NCBI GenBank assembly: GCA_964565715.1
Contig: CAZMGG010000027.1
Span: 1-50,508 of the forward strand
Source: CAZMGG01 sp964565715
GTDB taxonomy: Bacteria > Planctomycetota > UBA1135 > UBA2386
Reading direction: 5' to 3'
DNA length: 50,508 nt
The notes beneath the pieces are model-generated. The model was not told where the DNA came from. It saw only the letters and a list, made by a program, of their open reading frames with translations, and did not search any database. This document shows, piece by piece, positions 1 through 8,862 of this stretch; position 1 is the first letter of the stretch; each line of letters opens with the position of its first letter. The position numbers were made by a program, and so were the translations under genes.

Positions 1-195
1 TTGCACGTCAGCCTCGACGCCGTGGCCGTGGTGCTGGGCAGCCAGGGCAATGCCACGTTCCGGCTGACGATCCCGCACGACCCGCTCCTGGTCGGTCTCA
101 AGTTCCATCACCAGGCGCTGGTGCCGGATCCGTCCGCGGGCAACGCCGCCGGCGCCGTGGTGTCCGATGCGGCGGTGGCGATCGTCGGTTGGTGA
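1..195 (+). CDS. C-terminal end of a secreted protein (5' truncated by the window)
   Basis: An open frame enters from the window edge and ends at a TGA at 193-195. The 64 visible residues match the tails of the two RCC1 proteins in this window (ends at 4693 and 24062). They share a C-terminal block with the pattern FH(H/Q)QALVPDP, then A-x-N, then AV-x-S-x-A and a final V/I-G. This block therefore looks like a common C-terminal module of secreted proteins in this organism. The body of the protein lies upstream and cannot be named. The TTG at base 1 is only the first codon seen, not a chosen start. Confidence 0.7.
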   Translation: MHVSLDAVAVVLGSQGNATFRLTIPHDPLLVGLKFHHQALVPDPSAGNAAGAVVSDAAVAIVGW

Positions 196-220
196 CGGCC
201 AGGCGGAACGGAGCAACCCC

Positions 221-829
221 TCAGCCGCCGGTCCGCAGTCGCAGGGCGCGGAAGCGGCCGGTGTCGTCGAACGAGCCCACGCCGACGCGGCCCGGCCATG
301 CCGGCGCGTCACCCTCCAGCACCGGCTCGGCCCCGTCGTCGAAGAACACCCGCACCCGCGTGCCGCGCCGTTCGAGCCGCAACCGGTGCCAGCCCTCGCC
401 CCAGGCCACGCCGACGCTGCGGGCGGTCGTCACCGGGCGGCGGTCCGCGCCGTCCACGACCTGCACGTGATGCGCGTTGTCGTCGGCGGCGCTGGCGAGG
501 TGCGCGTAGCAGAAGTGCGCCGGGTCGCGGTAGCCGAACACCAGCACCAGGTCGCGGTGCGGGTATTCGCGGCCGGTCTGGCGCGCCTCCACCTCGAGCA
601 CCAGGTCGGCGGCCTCGACGTCGCGCAGGAGCGCCAGCGCCAGGGGCGAGCGATGCGGCGGCCGGTAGGAGCTCGCCTGGTGCAGGTCCAGGCACGCGCC
701 GGCGTCGTCGACGATCCGCCACGCCGCGGCATCGGTGAAGTCCCAGGCGTCGAGGTCGGCGGTGGGTTGCGGGGCCGCGGCGCAGGCCCCCAGCAGCAGC
801 GCCGACACGCAGACCCGCGCGCGCTGCAT
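221..829 (-). CDS. lipoprotein with DUF1080-like jellyroll domain
   Basis: The product is about 202 residues. It starts with a signal peptide ending in a lipobox (LLGAC, about residues 11-15), so it should be a lipid-anchored envelope protein. The rest is one beta-sandwich domain with a closing pattern typical of DUF1080/LamG-like folds (GRVGVGSFDDTGRF near the C-terminus). This fold commonly binds or cleaves sugars, but no catalytic residues can be assigned. The ATG at 829 was chosen because the lipoprotein signal starts there. It shares one base with the TGA of the upstream gene (TGATG), so the two are probably translationally coupled. Confidence 0.7.
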   Translation of the reverse strand: MQRARVCVSALLLGACAAAPQPTADLDAWDFTDAAAWRIVDDAGACLDLHQASSYRPPHRSPLALALLRDVEAADLVLEVEARQTGREYPHRDLVLVFGYRDPAHFCYAHLASAADDNAHHVQVVDGADRRPVTTARSVGVAWGEGWHRLRLERRGTRVRVFFDDGAEPVLEGDAPAWPGRVGVGSFDDTGRFRALRLRTGG

Positions 830-2220
830 CAGCGCTCCCGTTCGGCGCCGATCGCCGGCACGAACTCGATCACGTAGCGGAACTGCGGCGCCTTCTCGTT
901 GCTGGAACCCACCTCGACCAGATACCGCTGGCCCGGCTGGACGCGGATCCCGACGGGCCGGAACACGATGCACGGCCCGCTGCCGTAGCCGCCGCCGATC
1001 ACCGCGGCATGGTCCAGCGCGAGCGGCTCACCCGCCGGCAGGTACTCGTCGTCGAGCGGGCGCACCGCGATCTGCAGTTCGTCCTGTTTGGGCACCGAGC
1101 CCTTGAGCGGTGCGATGCTGAAGGCCCGGCGCGCCGAGAAGAAGTCGACCGGCACGTGGCCGCGCGGCGGATAGAACACCGCGTCGAGGCCCTTGGGGGC
1201 GCCGCCGCTGCCGTCCATCGACCACATCGCGTGGTAGCGGTCGTCGCTGCCGAAGCCGGTCTTCCGCATGGCGGGGTTCAGGCACCAGCGGCGGTGGCCG
1301 ATGCGATCGATGTTGCTCGGATCGCTGTCGTCCATGTACTGGTCGACGGAGCGGACCAGCGTGCTGCCGACGGCGAGATTGCTGCGGCCGGCACCCTCGC
1401 GGGCGAGCCGGAAGCGGGCGTCGTCCATGCCCGGCGGCTGGGTCGGCGTGTGGGTGAGGCCGCCGAGCAGACGGCAGGCCTCGCTGGCGGCGTCGCAGCG
1501 CAGGTTCCACTCGGGCACCAGGGTCATCTCCTGCCAGGGCAGGCCGCACAGCGCGCGGTAGGCCTGCAGGCGGCGGAGCGCGTGCCAGCGGTTCCCGGCG
1601 ATCGGGTCGGCGGGGTCGAGGTCGGGCAGCGGCGCATCGAGAACGCGGGTGAGCAGGGCCTGCAGTTCGGCGCGCGGCACGGGGAAGGGGCGCAGGTCGT
1701 CGAGCTGGACCAGTTCGCCGTCCTGCCACTGCTGGCGGGAGAGCAGCTTGCCGTCCTGCTGGATGCGGACCTGGCCGTGCAGGACGCCCGCGCGATGGTC
1801 GCTGGTGCGGCGGCGCGCGCCGGTCAGGTCCTGTTCGACCCAGCGGCCGTGACGGAGGCCGTCGCGGTACTCGCCGACGGCCTGGGAGCGGCCGTTGCTG
1901 TAGAGGTCTTCGTAGCGGCCGTGCAGCACGTCGGCCTTGAAGGAGTGGTCGCGGATCCGCACGCCGCCCTCGGTCCACTCGCGGAAGGGGCCGTCGCGCA
2001 GGCCAGTGCGGAAGGTCGCGTAGAGGATGCGGGTGCCGTTCTGCGCGAACTCCTCGCGGACGCCGTGCGGCCGGCCCTGGTCGTCGACCTGCTGGCGGAG
2101 GCGTACGGTGCCATCGGGCCAGTGTTCGATCTGCTCGGCCGGCGCCTGGGCGGCGAGGGTGCCCGCCAACCCCAGGACCACGCCGAGGAAGGTTGCGTTG
2201 GAGCGGAAAGTGGGGGCCAT
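829..2220 (-). CDS. secreted MORN-repeat / CAP (SCP/PR1) domain protein
   Basis: The product is 463 residues with a cleavable signal peptide (about residues 1-25, ending AAQA). Residues about 30-165 are MORN-like repeats with the pattern G-x-x-x-G-x-(W/F/Y), of the kind seen in YwqK-type proteins. Residues about 185-370 resemble a CAP/SCP domain, with an HTPTQ segment and the motif GHRRWCLNP near residue 310. A C-terminal beta-rich segment of about 90 residues follows. CAP proteins are secreted and often bind lipids or act on the cell wall; the substrate is unknown. It forms a two-gene operon with the downstream lipoprotein. It is transcribed divergently from the RCC1 gene across 217 bases. 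Confidence 0.75.
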   Translation of the reverse strand: MAPTFRSNATFLGVVLGLAGTLAAQAPAEQIEHWPDGTVRLRQQVDDQGRPHGVREEFAQNGTRILYATFRTGLRDGPFREWTEGGVRIRDHSFKADVLHGRYEDLYSNGRSQAVGEYRDGLRHGRWVEQDLTGARRRTSDHRAGVLHGQVRIQQDGKLLSRQQWQDGELVQLDDLRPFPVPRAELQALLTRVLDAPLPDLDPADPIAGNRWHALRRLQAYRALCGLPWQEMTLVPEWNLRCDAASEACRLLGGLTHTPTQPPGMDDARFRLAREGAGRSNLAVGSTLVRSVDQYMDDSDPSNIDRIGHRRWCLNPAMRKTGFGSDDRYHAMWSMDGSGGAPKGLDAVFYPPRGHVPVDFFSARRAFSIAPLKGSVPKQDELQIAVRPLDDEYLPAGEPLALDHAAVIGGGYGSGPCIVFRPVGIRVQPGQRYLVEVGSSNEKAPQFRYVIEFVPAIGAERER

Positions 2221-2437
2221 GCGGGCGCGGGGCGAGTCGCGTGCATGGTGCGGGATGATCCGGTGGTTGGGAAGAGGGTGGTCGGGGCGCGGTCGGCGGC
2301 GGCGGGGCGGCTTTCTTCTCAGCCCGGGAACGTCTAGAACGGGCGCCTCTCCGGGCGATCGCCCTCGGCCGGGGGCCCGGCCGCCTCCTCGGGAGAACGT
2401 GTCGGTTCACGCGATGTACAACTGGGTAGTAGCTGAC

Positions 2438-4693
2438 ATGACCGAGTCTCGCCGGGAAGAGTGCCGTCCGTTGCGCCGGGCGCGCTGGACGACCAGCCTG
2501 GGTGTGGCCCTTGCGTGGGTCGCCGCGTCGTTGCCATTGGCCGCCCAGGCGGCCCAGGGGGCCTACGACCAGAGCCGTATCGTCGGCTGGGGTCTGCACG
2601 TCTTCGACTCGGACCGCAACCGGGAACCGTTCGACCGGGTGTCGGCGGGCGTCTACCACACGATCGGGCGGCGGGCCGACGGGACGCTGTCGGGCTGGGG
2701 CTGGAACCACTACGGCCAGTGCGACGTGCCGGCGCTGCCGCCGGGGCTCACCTACACGTTCGCGGCGGGCGGCGCCTACCACACCGCGGCGCTGCGCAGC
2801 GATGGCTCGATCGCCGTGTGGGGCGACGGCTCGTGGGGCCAGACGGCGGTGCCCGCGTTGCCGCCGGGCACGACCTACATCGGTCTGGCGTCGGGCCACC
2901 GGCACCTGGTGGCGCTGCGCAGCGACAACGTCATCGTCGCCTGGGGCAACAACGACCTCGGCCAGACCACCGTGCCGATGCTGCCGGTGGGCCTCACCTG
3001 CAGCAAGGTGGCGGCGGGCTTCGCCCACTGCGTCGCGCTGTACCAGAACGGCCTGATCATGGGCTGGGGCGACAACGCCCAGGGCCAGACCACCGTGCCG
3101 GCCCTGCCTGTGGGCATGAGCTACGTCGACGTGCAGGCCGGTGGCTTCCACACGGTGGCGCTGCGCAGCGACGGCAACGTGGTCTGCTTCGGCGACAACT
3201 CGGTGGGGCAGAGCTCGGTGCCGGCCCTGCCGGGGGGCATGACCTACACCGCCATCGCGGCGGGCTACATCCACAGCGTGGCGCTGCGCAGCGACGGCAT
3301 GCTGATCGGCTGGGGCCACAACCAGTGGGGCCAGAGCAACCCGCGCGCGCCGTTCCCGGGCCGGCCGTTCGTGCAGATCGCCGCCGGCTACCGCCACACC
3401 CTGGCGCGCCTGTCGGACGGCTCGGTCCACGCCTGGGGCAGCAACTACTGGGGCCAGCTCAGCGTGCCGCGGATCACGCCCGGCGAGGTGTTCGTCGATC
3501 TGGCCACCGGCGGCTCGCACCAGCTCGCCAAGCAGAGCAACGGCACCTGGATCGGCTGGGGTGACAGCCACTACGGGCAGGCCACCGCGGTGCCGCCGCC
3601 GCCAGGCCGGACCTACCGCAAGGTGGCGATCGGCGCCGCCCACACCCTGGCGCTGGTCTCCGACGGCAGCATCGCCGCCTGGGGCTGGAACTCGGTGCAG
3701 CAGAGCGTCGTGCCGCCGCTGCTGCCCGGTGAGACCTGGATCGACGTGGCCGCCGGCGGCGCGCACAGCGTCGGCCTGCGCAACGACGGCGCGGTGATCG
3801 TCTGGGGCGACGGCCAGATGGGGCAGTGGAACGTGCCCTACCTGCCGCTCGGCATGACCTACCGGCGCGTCGCGGCGGGCACCTTCCACAGCCTGGCGCT
3901 CCGCAGCGATGGCCGGATCGTCGCCTGGGGCGACAACATCGCCGGCCAGCTCGCCGTGCCGGCGCTGCCGGCCGGCGTCGTCTACACCGACATGGCGTGC
4001 GGCTGGTACCACAACCTGGCGATGCGCAGCGATGGCGTGGTGGTGGCCTGGGGCGACAACAGCGCCGGCCAGAGCACGATCCCGATGCTGCCGGCGGGCC
4101 GGTCGGTGGTGCAGATGGCGGCTGGCTTCAACCACTCGCTGCTGCTGCTCGACGACGGCGCGGTGGTCGCGTTCGGCGACAACTCGTTCGGCCAGTGCAC
4201 CATGCCGGTGCTGCCGGCGGGGCAGGCCTGGATCGGCATCGCCGCCGGGCTCAGCCGTTCGGTGGGCTGGTGCGGTCCGGCGGCGGCGGTGGTGACCCTC
4301 GGCCCCGGCTGCAGCGGCAGCCTGGGCGAGCCCGGCATCACCGTCAACACGATCCCGCGCCTGGGGCAGCGCCTCAGCCACAACCTGACGCACCTGCCGG
4401 TGGGCCTCGCGTTCGTGGTCACCGGGCTCAGCAGCACCGTGTCGGCGAGCGGACCGCTGCCCGCCGACCTCGGCCTCTACGGCATGCCCGGCTGCTCGCT
4501 GCGGGTGAGCATCGACGGGATCGAGGTGGTGGCGGGGATCGGCGACCAGGCCGCCTACCAGATGCCGATCCCGGCGGCGCCGATCCTGCAGGGCCAGGTC
4601 TTCCACCAGCAGGCCCTGGTGCCGGACCCGCTGGCGCCGAACCCGCTGGGCGCGGTGATGTCCGCGGCGATCACCGCCACCATCGGCGGCTAG
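2438..4693 (+). CDS. secreted RCC1-type beta-propeller protein (paralogue 1)
   Basis: The product is 751 residues. An N-terminal signal peptide (hydrophobic stretch TSLGVALAWVAASLPLA, cleavage near AQA) is followed by thirteen uninterrupted 41-residue RCC1 repeats, residues about 72-604. Each repeat has the form H-x-x-ALRSDG-x-x-x-x-WGDN-x-x-GQ-x-x-VP-x-LP-x-G. Half-repeats flank the array on both sides, so fourteen blades are possible by closure between the ends. The last ~145 residues are a beta-rich module shared with 1-195 and with the paralogue ending at 24062. RCC1 propellers mediate protein contacts; the partner is unknown. The ATG at 2438 was chosen because it directly precedes the signal peptide. 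The in-frame ATG at 2414 is an alternative; neither has a clear ribosome binding site. Confidence 0.85.
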   Translation: MTESRREECRPLRRARWTTSLGVALAWVAASLPLAAQAAQGAYDQSRIVGWGLHVFDSDRNREPFDRVSAGVYHTIGRRADGTLSGWGWNHYGQCDVPALPPGLTYTFAAGGAYHTAALRSDGSIAVWGDGSWGQTAVPALPPGTTYIGLASGHRHLVALRSDNVIVAWGNNDLGQTTVPMLPVGLTCSKVAAGFAHCVALYQNGLIMGWGDNAQGQTTVPALPVGMSYVDVQAGGFHTVALRSDGNVVCFGDNSVGQSSVPALPGGMTYTAIAAGYIHSVALRSDGMLIGWGHNQWGQSNPRAPFPGRPFVQIAAGYRHTLARLSDGSVHAWGSNYWGQLSVPRITPGEVFVDLATGGSHQLAKQSNGTWIGWGDSHYGQATAVPPPPGRTYRKVAIGAAHTLALVSDGSIAAWGWNSVQQSVVPPLLPGETWIDVAAGGAHSVGLRNDGAVIVWGDGQMGQWNVPYLPLGMTYRRVAAGTFHSLALRSDGRIVAWGDNIAGQLAVPALPAGVVYTDMACGWYHNLAMRSDGVVVAWGDNSAGQSTIPMLPAGRSVVQMAAGFNHSLLLLDDGAVVAFGDNSFGQCTMPVLPAGQAWIGIAAGLSRSVGWCGPAAAVVTLGPGCSGSLGEPGITVNTIPRLGQRLSHNLTHLPVGLAFVVTGLSSTVSASGPLPADLGLYGMPGCSLRVSIDGIEVVAGIGDQAAYQMPIPAAPILQGQVFHQQALVPDPLAPNPLGAVMSAAITATIGG
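2651..4249 (+). repeat. 13 tandem 123-bp coding repeats (RCC1 units)
   Basis: Thirteen consecutive units of exactly 123 bases encode 41-residue RCC1 repeats with no insertion or deletion between units. The most conserved core encodes ALRSDG, WGDN and GQ. DNA identity between units is high at these cores and low elsewhere, so the array looks old and maintained by selection on the protein fold. Confidence 0.85.
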
Positions 4694-4704
4694 TCAGCTC
4701 CGGA

Positions 4705-5925
4705 TCACGGCCGCTGCCGCAGCCGGATCGCGTCGACCGCGAACGGCTGCCCGGGGATGCCGCGCAGGACGATGCGCGCCTGCCGTTGCCGGTCGACATC
4801 GATCTCGCCGAGCGGCTGCCAGGCGCCGTCGCCGCCGGCGCGGACCTCGCGCCGTTCGCCGGCGAGCTCGACCTGCAGCCGGCCGGGCGTGCGCGTCCGC
4901 GTGCCCGGCCAGCGGGCCAGGACCTGCCAGCGGCCGGCGCGGGGCAGTCGCGTGGCGAACACGGCGTCGTGATCGGCGCCGTCCGCGGCGAAGGCGAAGT
5001 CGCTGCCGTGCATCGCGGTGCCGTCGGTGCGCTGTTCCCAGCCGGCGCCGCCCAGTTCCGCCGCGTCGTCGTCGATCACCGCCACCGCCGGCGCGAAGAC
5101 CTGCACCGAGTTGGCGACGGCGCGCTCGCCGAGATGGTCGTAGACCTTGTTGTCGCAGGGGAAGTTGCAGACGCCGGCGCCGGTGACCCACAGCGTCGAG
5201 CTGCCGCCGCCATCCAGGTTGAGCGCGTCGCGGCAGCCCAGCGCCAGCAGCACCTCGGCCAGTTCCTCGAAGCTCATGCCCGCGGCCTGCTCGGTGCGGC
5301 CGTCGACGGTGAGCAGCAGCACGCGTCCTTCGGCTGTGCAGCCGATCGCCGAGCGCGGATGCCGCGTCTGGCGCTGCCGTTCGCCGTGGTCGAGGATCTC
5401 CCCCTTGCGCAGGAGCATCGGGCCGGCGCCCAGCGCGTCGATGGTGTCGGGCCAGTCGCCGGCCGGACGGGGCATGAGCAGCACGCGGCCCTTCTCGTCG
5501 AGGCCGAGGCTGCCCTGCCGGGCGTTGGCCGGATTGCGCAGGGCGCCGTCGATGCGCAGCAGCCCGACGGGCGCGCCGGTCTTCGTGTCGTAGAAGCCGC
5601 CGTTGATCGCCGCCAGGGCCTGGGCGCGCTCCGCCACCAGGCTCGTGCGGCGCAGCCCTTCGTGGTCGGCCACGTCGAGGCGGACCAGGTCCTGCCGCGG
5701 CCGCAGGTCCAGCAGGGTCAGGCTCTGCGGCCCCGCGTACAGCGCGGCGAACGTTCGCTGGCGGAGCCAGACGTCGTCGCCCACCTCGCGGCAGCTCCAG
5801 CCCGCGGGGTCGGCGATCTGCCGGCGGCGTTCCTGGGTCTCGGCCTGGTTGCCGGTCTGGGCGGGCAGCAGGGCCGGCGCGGCCACCAGGAGGAGCAGCG
5901 CCAGGGAGGACGACGAGGGGTGCAT
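4705..5925 (-). CDS. secreted phosphodiester glycosidase (NAGPA/DUF2233) with golvesin-like C-terminal domain
   Basis: The product is 406 residues with a signal peptide (residues 1-23). The NAGPA/DUF2233 domain spans about residues 65-285. Its hallmark motifs are INGGFYD (107-113), GAGPMLL (167-172), RSAIG (191-195) and NLDGGGSST (236-244). The family removes N-acetylglucosamine from phosphodiester links, or works on related cell-wall sugar phosphodiesters. A second beta-sandwich domain (about residues 310-405) resembles the golvesin/xly-type module, ending in DAIRLR. The ATG at 5925 lies just before the signal peptide, and a TACGCT hexamer sits eight bases upstream. It is divergent from the kinase gene, with only 36 bases between them. 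Confidence 0.85.
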   Translation of the reverse strand: MHPSSSSLALLLLVAAPALLPAQTGNQAETQERRRQIADPAGWSCREVGDDVWLRQRTFAALYAGPQSLTLLDLRPRQDLVRLDVADHEGLRRTSLVAERAQALAAINGGFYDTKTGAPVGLLRIDGALRNPANARQGSLGLDEKGRVLLMPRPAGDWPDTIDALGAGPMLLRKGEILDHGERQRQTRHPRSAIGCTAEGRVLLLTVDGRTEQAAGMSFEELAEVLLALGCRDALNLDGGGSSTLWVTGAGVCNFPCDNKVYDHLGERAVANSVQVFAPAVAVIDDDAAELGGAGWEQRTDGTAMHGSDFAFAADGADHDAVFATRLPRAGRWQVLARWPGTRTRTPGRLQVELAGERREVRAGGDGAWQPLGEIDVDRQRQARIVLRGIPGQPFAVDAIRLRQRP

Positions 5926-5961
5926 GGCGGAGAGCGTAGCGGCGCCTAGGATCCTGCTCCC
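5926..5961. promoter_or_regulatory. 36-bp divergent promoter with two back-to-back -10-like boxes
   Basis: Only 36 bases separate the divergent starts at 5925 (minus) and 5962 (plus). On the minus strand TACGCT occupies 5933-5938; on the plus strand TAGGAT occupies 5947-5952. Each lies 7-10 bases from its start codon, where a -10 box would put transcription start at or next to the start codon. No Shine-Dalgarno sequence is present for either gene. The reading as two leaderless promoters is inference; no clear -35 boxes are seen. Confidence 0.5.
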
Positions 5962-8862
5962 GTGCCAAGCCGCCCCGAGCCCGACGACAGCCTGGCCGCG
6001 CAGCGCCGCCTGGTCGAGGAGCGCATGCTGGCCGACCTGCGCGCCGGCCGGACCATCGTGATCACCGCCGCGGATCGCGCCGGACCGCTGGGTCCCGTGC
6101 TTCCCGAACTGCTGGCGGCGGTCCACCGCCGCGCCGAAGGGGCCGCGCCGGGGCCGACGGTGCCCGGCCACCACCTGCTCGGCGAACTCGGCCGCGGCGG
6201 CATGAGCGTGGTCCACCTCGCCCGCAACGAACGGCTCGGCCGGCTGGTCGCCCTCAAGGTCCTGCCGGCCTGGCTGGCGGGGCCGGGCCGGGCCCGCGAG
6301 CGCCTGCTGCGCGAGGCCCGCACCATGGCCGGGCTGCGCCATCCGAACATCGTCGCGATCCACGAGGTCATCGAGGAAGGCGACATGCTCGCCATCGCGA
6401 TGGAGTGGATCGACGGCTGCACCCTGCGGGAACTGGTGCGCGAACTGCCACCGACGCCGGACCCCGGCGACCTGCGGCTGGTGGAACGGCGGCTGCGGCT
6501 GCCGCCCGGCGCCCTGGACCACGAGGGCGGGCTGGTGGCGTTCCTGGTGCGTCGCATGGTCGCCATCAGCCTGGCGGTGCAGGCGGTGCACGATGCTGGC
6601 CACCTGCATCTGGACATCAAGCCGTCCAACGTGCTGCTGGGCACCGATGGCAAGGCCCGCCTCACCGACTTCGGCGTCGTGCGTGACCTCGATCGGAGCG
6701 GCAGCCGGACCGCCAGCTTTGCCGGCACGCCGGTCTACGCCGCGCCGGAGCAGCTGCGTCGGGACGACGCCGCGATCGGTCCGGTCACCGACGTGTACGG
6801 CCTCGGCGTCACGCTCTACGAGGTGCTGGCGCGGCGCCAGCCGCTCTGCGACGAGGGCCTGACCGAACTGCTGCGGCGGATCGAGGCCGGCGCCATCCCG
6901 CGCCTGTCCCGCCAGGTGCCGGTGCCCCGCGACCTGGAGACCATCGTCCACAAGGCGATCGATGTCGATCCGGCGCGCCGCTACCCGACGGCGGCGGCGC
7001 TGGCCGCCGACCTGGAGGCGTTCCTGGCCTTCCGGCCGGTGACCGCGAGGCCGCTCGGCCGCCGCGCGCGCCTGCTGCGCTGGTGCCGGCGGGAGCCGTG
7101 GCAGGCGACCCTGGCCCTGCTCCTGCTGCTCAGCGTGCCGACGCTGCTGGTCCTCGGCGGCATCCTCCTGCTGGAACGGCCGCGCATCGCCGCGGCGCAG
7201 CGGCTGGAACGGAGCCGGCAGGCCATGGCCATGCTGCACGAGGCCTACCAGGCCTGCTTCCATTTCTCGCCGGAGTCGGAGGCCTCCACCGAGCGGCTGC
7301 GCGAACTGCTGCAACTGCACCCGGACCATCCGTTCACGGTGCTGGCCGTCCTGGTGGTGCTGGCGCAGAAGGATCCGGTGGATGCGCTGCGGCTGATCGA
7401 CGAGCGGATGCCGGCGCTGCCCGACTGTGCCGGCGTGCGGCTGCTGACGGCCAAGGCCCGGGCCGGGCGCCCGTTCCTGACCCGCGAGGAACGCGACGTG
7501 CTGGCGCGCAGCACCGACGTCAGCGACCTGCTGGTGGTCGCCCTGGATGGTGCGATGCGGGCCGAACTGATCCGGGACGAGGCCACCTTCCGCTCCGTGC
7601 TGACCACGCTGCAGGCCGTCAACCTGGCCAGCACCGAGGCCAACCCGGTGTGCTATGGCCTGCAGGCCCTGGTGGCGGCCCGGGCCGGCGACCGCGCGGC
7701 GCTGGAGCGCACGACCTGGGCGATGCAGCAGAACTGGCCGGACAGCCGGGATACCTGGCTGTGGACGGCAATCGCCTGGGAGACCCTGGACCCGGAGCGG
7801 GCGCTGGAGTGCACGCGCACCGTCATGCAGCGCTGGCCCGGAGACGAGCGGGCGCTGATCCTGGCGGCGCGCGCCCTGGCCGAGAACGGCCGCGCCGAGG
7901 AGGCCCTGGCGCTGCTGGACGCGGCGCCGGCGCTGGCCAACGCGACCGTGCGGGCGCGGGCGCTGGTGCTGCAGCGGCTCGGCCGCACGGCGGAGATCGA
8001 GGCCCGGATCGTTCCACTCTGTGATCCAGAGTCGGGCAGCGACTGCCTGTTCCTGGGCGGGCTCCTCGCCGGCAGCGATCCGGCGGCGGCCGAGGAGTGG
8101 TTCCGCCGCGCGGTCGAGCGGCTGCCGGCGCCGTCCCGGGCCTTCGCCTTCGCCGGGTTGGGCGAACTGCTCCTCGACCGCCGCCAGCGACCCGCCGAGG
8201 GTCTCGACCTGCTGCGGCAGGCGGTCGCCCTGCAACCGCAGCACCTGCGCCTGCGGCAGCGTCTGGCCGGCTACCTCACCATGCAGGGGCACGCCGGCGA
8301 GGCGCGCCCGCACTGGGAGTTCGTGCGCAGTTTCGACCTGGTGCATCCGGCGGCGCGCGTGCTGATGCTGCGCTGCCACATGCAGGTGGGCGACTATCCG
8401 ACGATGCTGGCGATTGCCGGGGAACTGATCGCCGACGGCGACGACCGGCCCCGTGCGGCCTACTACCAGGCGGTCGGCAACGCCCGGCTCGGCTGGTGGC
8501 CGCAGGCGCAGGCGGCGCTGCAGGAGCACTTCCAGCGGCCCGGCGGGCCCTACCAGCAGGCCTGGATCGAGCGGGCCTGGCTGGCGGTGGCGCCCGACGG
8601 CGATCCCGGCCTGCGGGACCCGGTGCGCGGCCTGCGCGATGCCAGCACCGCGCTCCGCGGCCATCGGCAGCGCGGCCGGGCACCGGGGCCCTGGCTGCTG
8701 GCGGTGCTGGCCGAGGCGCAGTTCCAGAACGGCGCCGTCGACGACGCGGTGGGCAGCGCCGAGCAGGCATTGGCGGCGCTGGCCGCCGGCAGCGTCGATC
8801 CCGAGGCGCCGGTCGACCTCGCCGAGCGGCTGCGGGCGGCGCTGCAGCGCTATCGGCTCTGA
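5962..8862 (+). CDS. membrane Ser/Thr protein kinase with C-terminal TPR-like repeats
   Basis: The product is 966 residues from a GTG start. The kinase domain spans about residues 70-355: glycine loop LGRGGMSVVH, lysine in VALKVL, catalytic loop HLHLDIKPSN (Asp218, with Leu in place of the usual Arg of HRD), DFG (236-238) and an APEQL segment. One transmembrane helix follows at about 380-405. The remaining ~550 residues are helical TPR-like repeats rich in Ala and Leu, probably outside the membrane. This is the common planctomycete kinase plan. The non-RD catalytic loop suggests activation without activation-loop phosphorylation. The 3' end overlaps the convergent epimerase gene by 13 bases. 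Confidence 0.88.
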   Translation: MPSRPEPDDSLAAQRRLVEERMLADLRAGRTIVITAADRAGPLGPVLPELLAAVHRRAEGAAPGPTVPGHHLLGELGRGGMSVVHLARNERLGRLVALKVLPAWLAGPGRARERLLREARTMAGLRHPNIVAIHEVIEEGDMLAIAMEWIDGCTLRELVRELPPTPDPGDLRLVERRLRLPPGALDHEGGLVAFLVRRMVAISLAVQAVHDAGHLHLDIKPSNVLLGTDGKARLTDFGVVRDLDRSGSRTASFAGTPVYAAPEQLRRDDAAIGPVTDVYGLGVTLYEVLARRQPLCDEGLTELLRRIEAGAIPRLSRQVPVPRDLETIVHKAIDVDPARRYPTAAALAADLEAFLAFRPVTARPLGRRARLLRWCRREPWQATLALLLLLSVPTLLVLGGILLLERPRIAAAQRLERSRQAMAMLHEAYQACFHFSPESEASTERLRELLQLHPDHPFTVLAVLVVLAQKDPVDALRLIDERMPALPDCAGVRLLTAKARAGRPFLTREERDVLARSTDVSDLLVVALDGAMRAELIRDEATFRSVLTTLQAVNLASTEANPVCYGLQALVAARAGDRAALERTTWAMQQNWPDSRDTWLWTAIAWETLDPERALECTRTVMQRWPGDERALILAARALAENGRAEEALALLDAAPALANATVRARALVLQRLGRTAEIEARIVPLCDPESGSDCLFLGGLLAGSDPAAAEEWFRRAVERLPAPSRAFAFAGLGELLLDRRQRPAEGLDLLRQAVALQPQHLRLRQRLAGYLTMQGHAGEARPHWEFVRSFDLVHPAARVLMLRCHMQVGDYPTMLAIAGELIADGDDRPRAAYYQAVGNARLGWWPQAQAALQEHFQRPGGPYQQAWIERAWLAVAPDGDPGLRDPVRGLRDASTALRGHRQRGRAPGPWLLAVLAEAQFQNGAVDDAVGSAEQALAALAAGSVDPEAPVDLAERLRAALQRYRL

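Noticed and set aside
1028..4606. A long minus-strand frame across the MORN/CAP and RCC1 genes
   Set aside because: It is antisense to the RCC1 repeats and gives repetitive His/Arg/Gly text; the real genes are clear by motifs.
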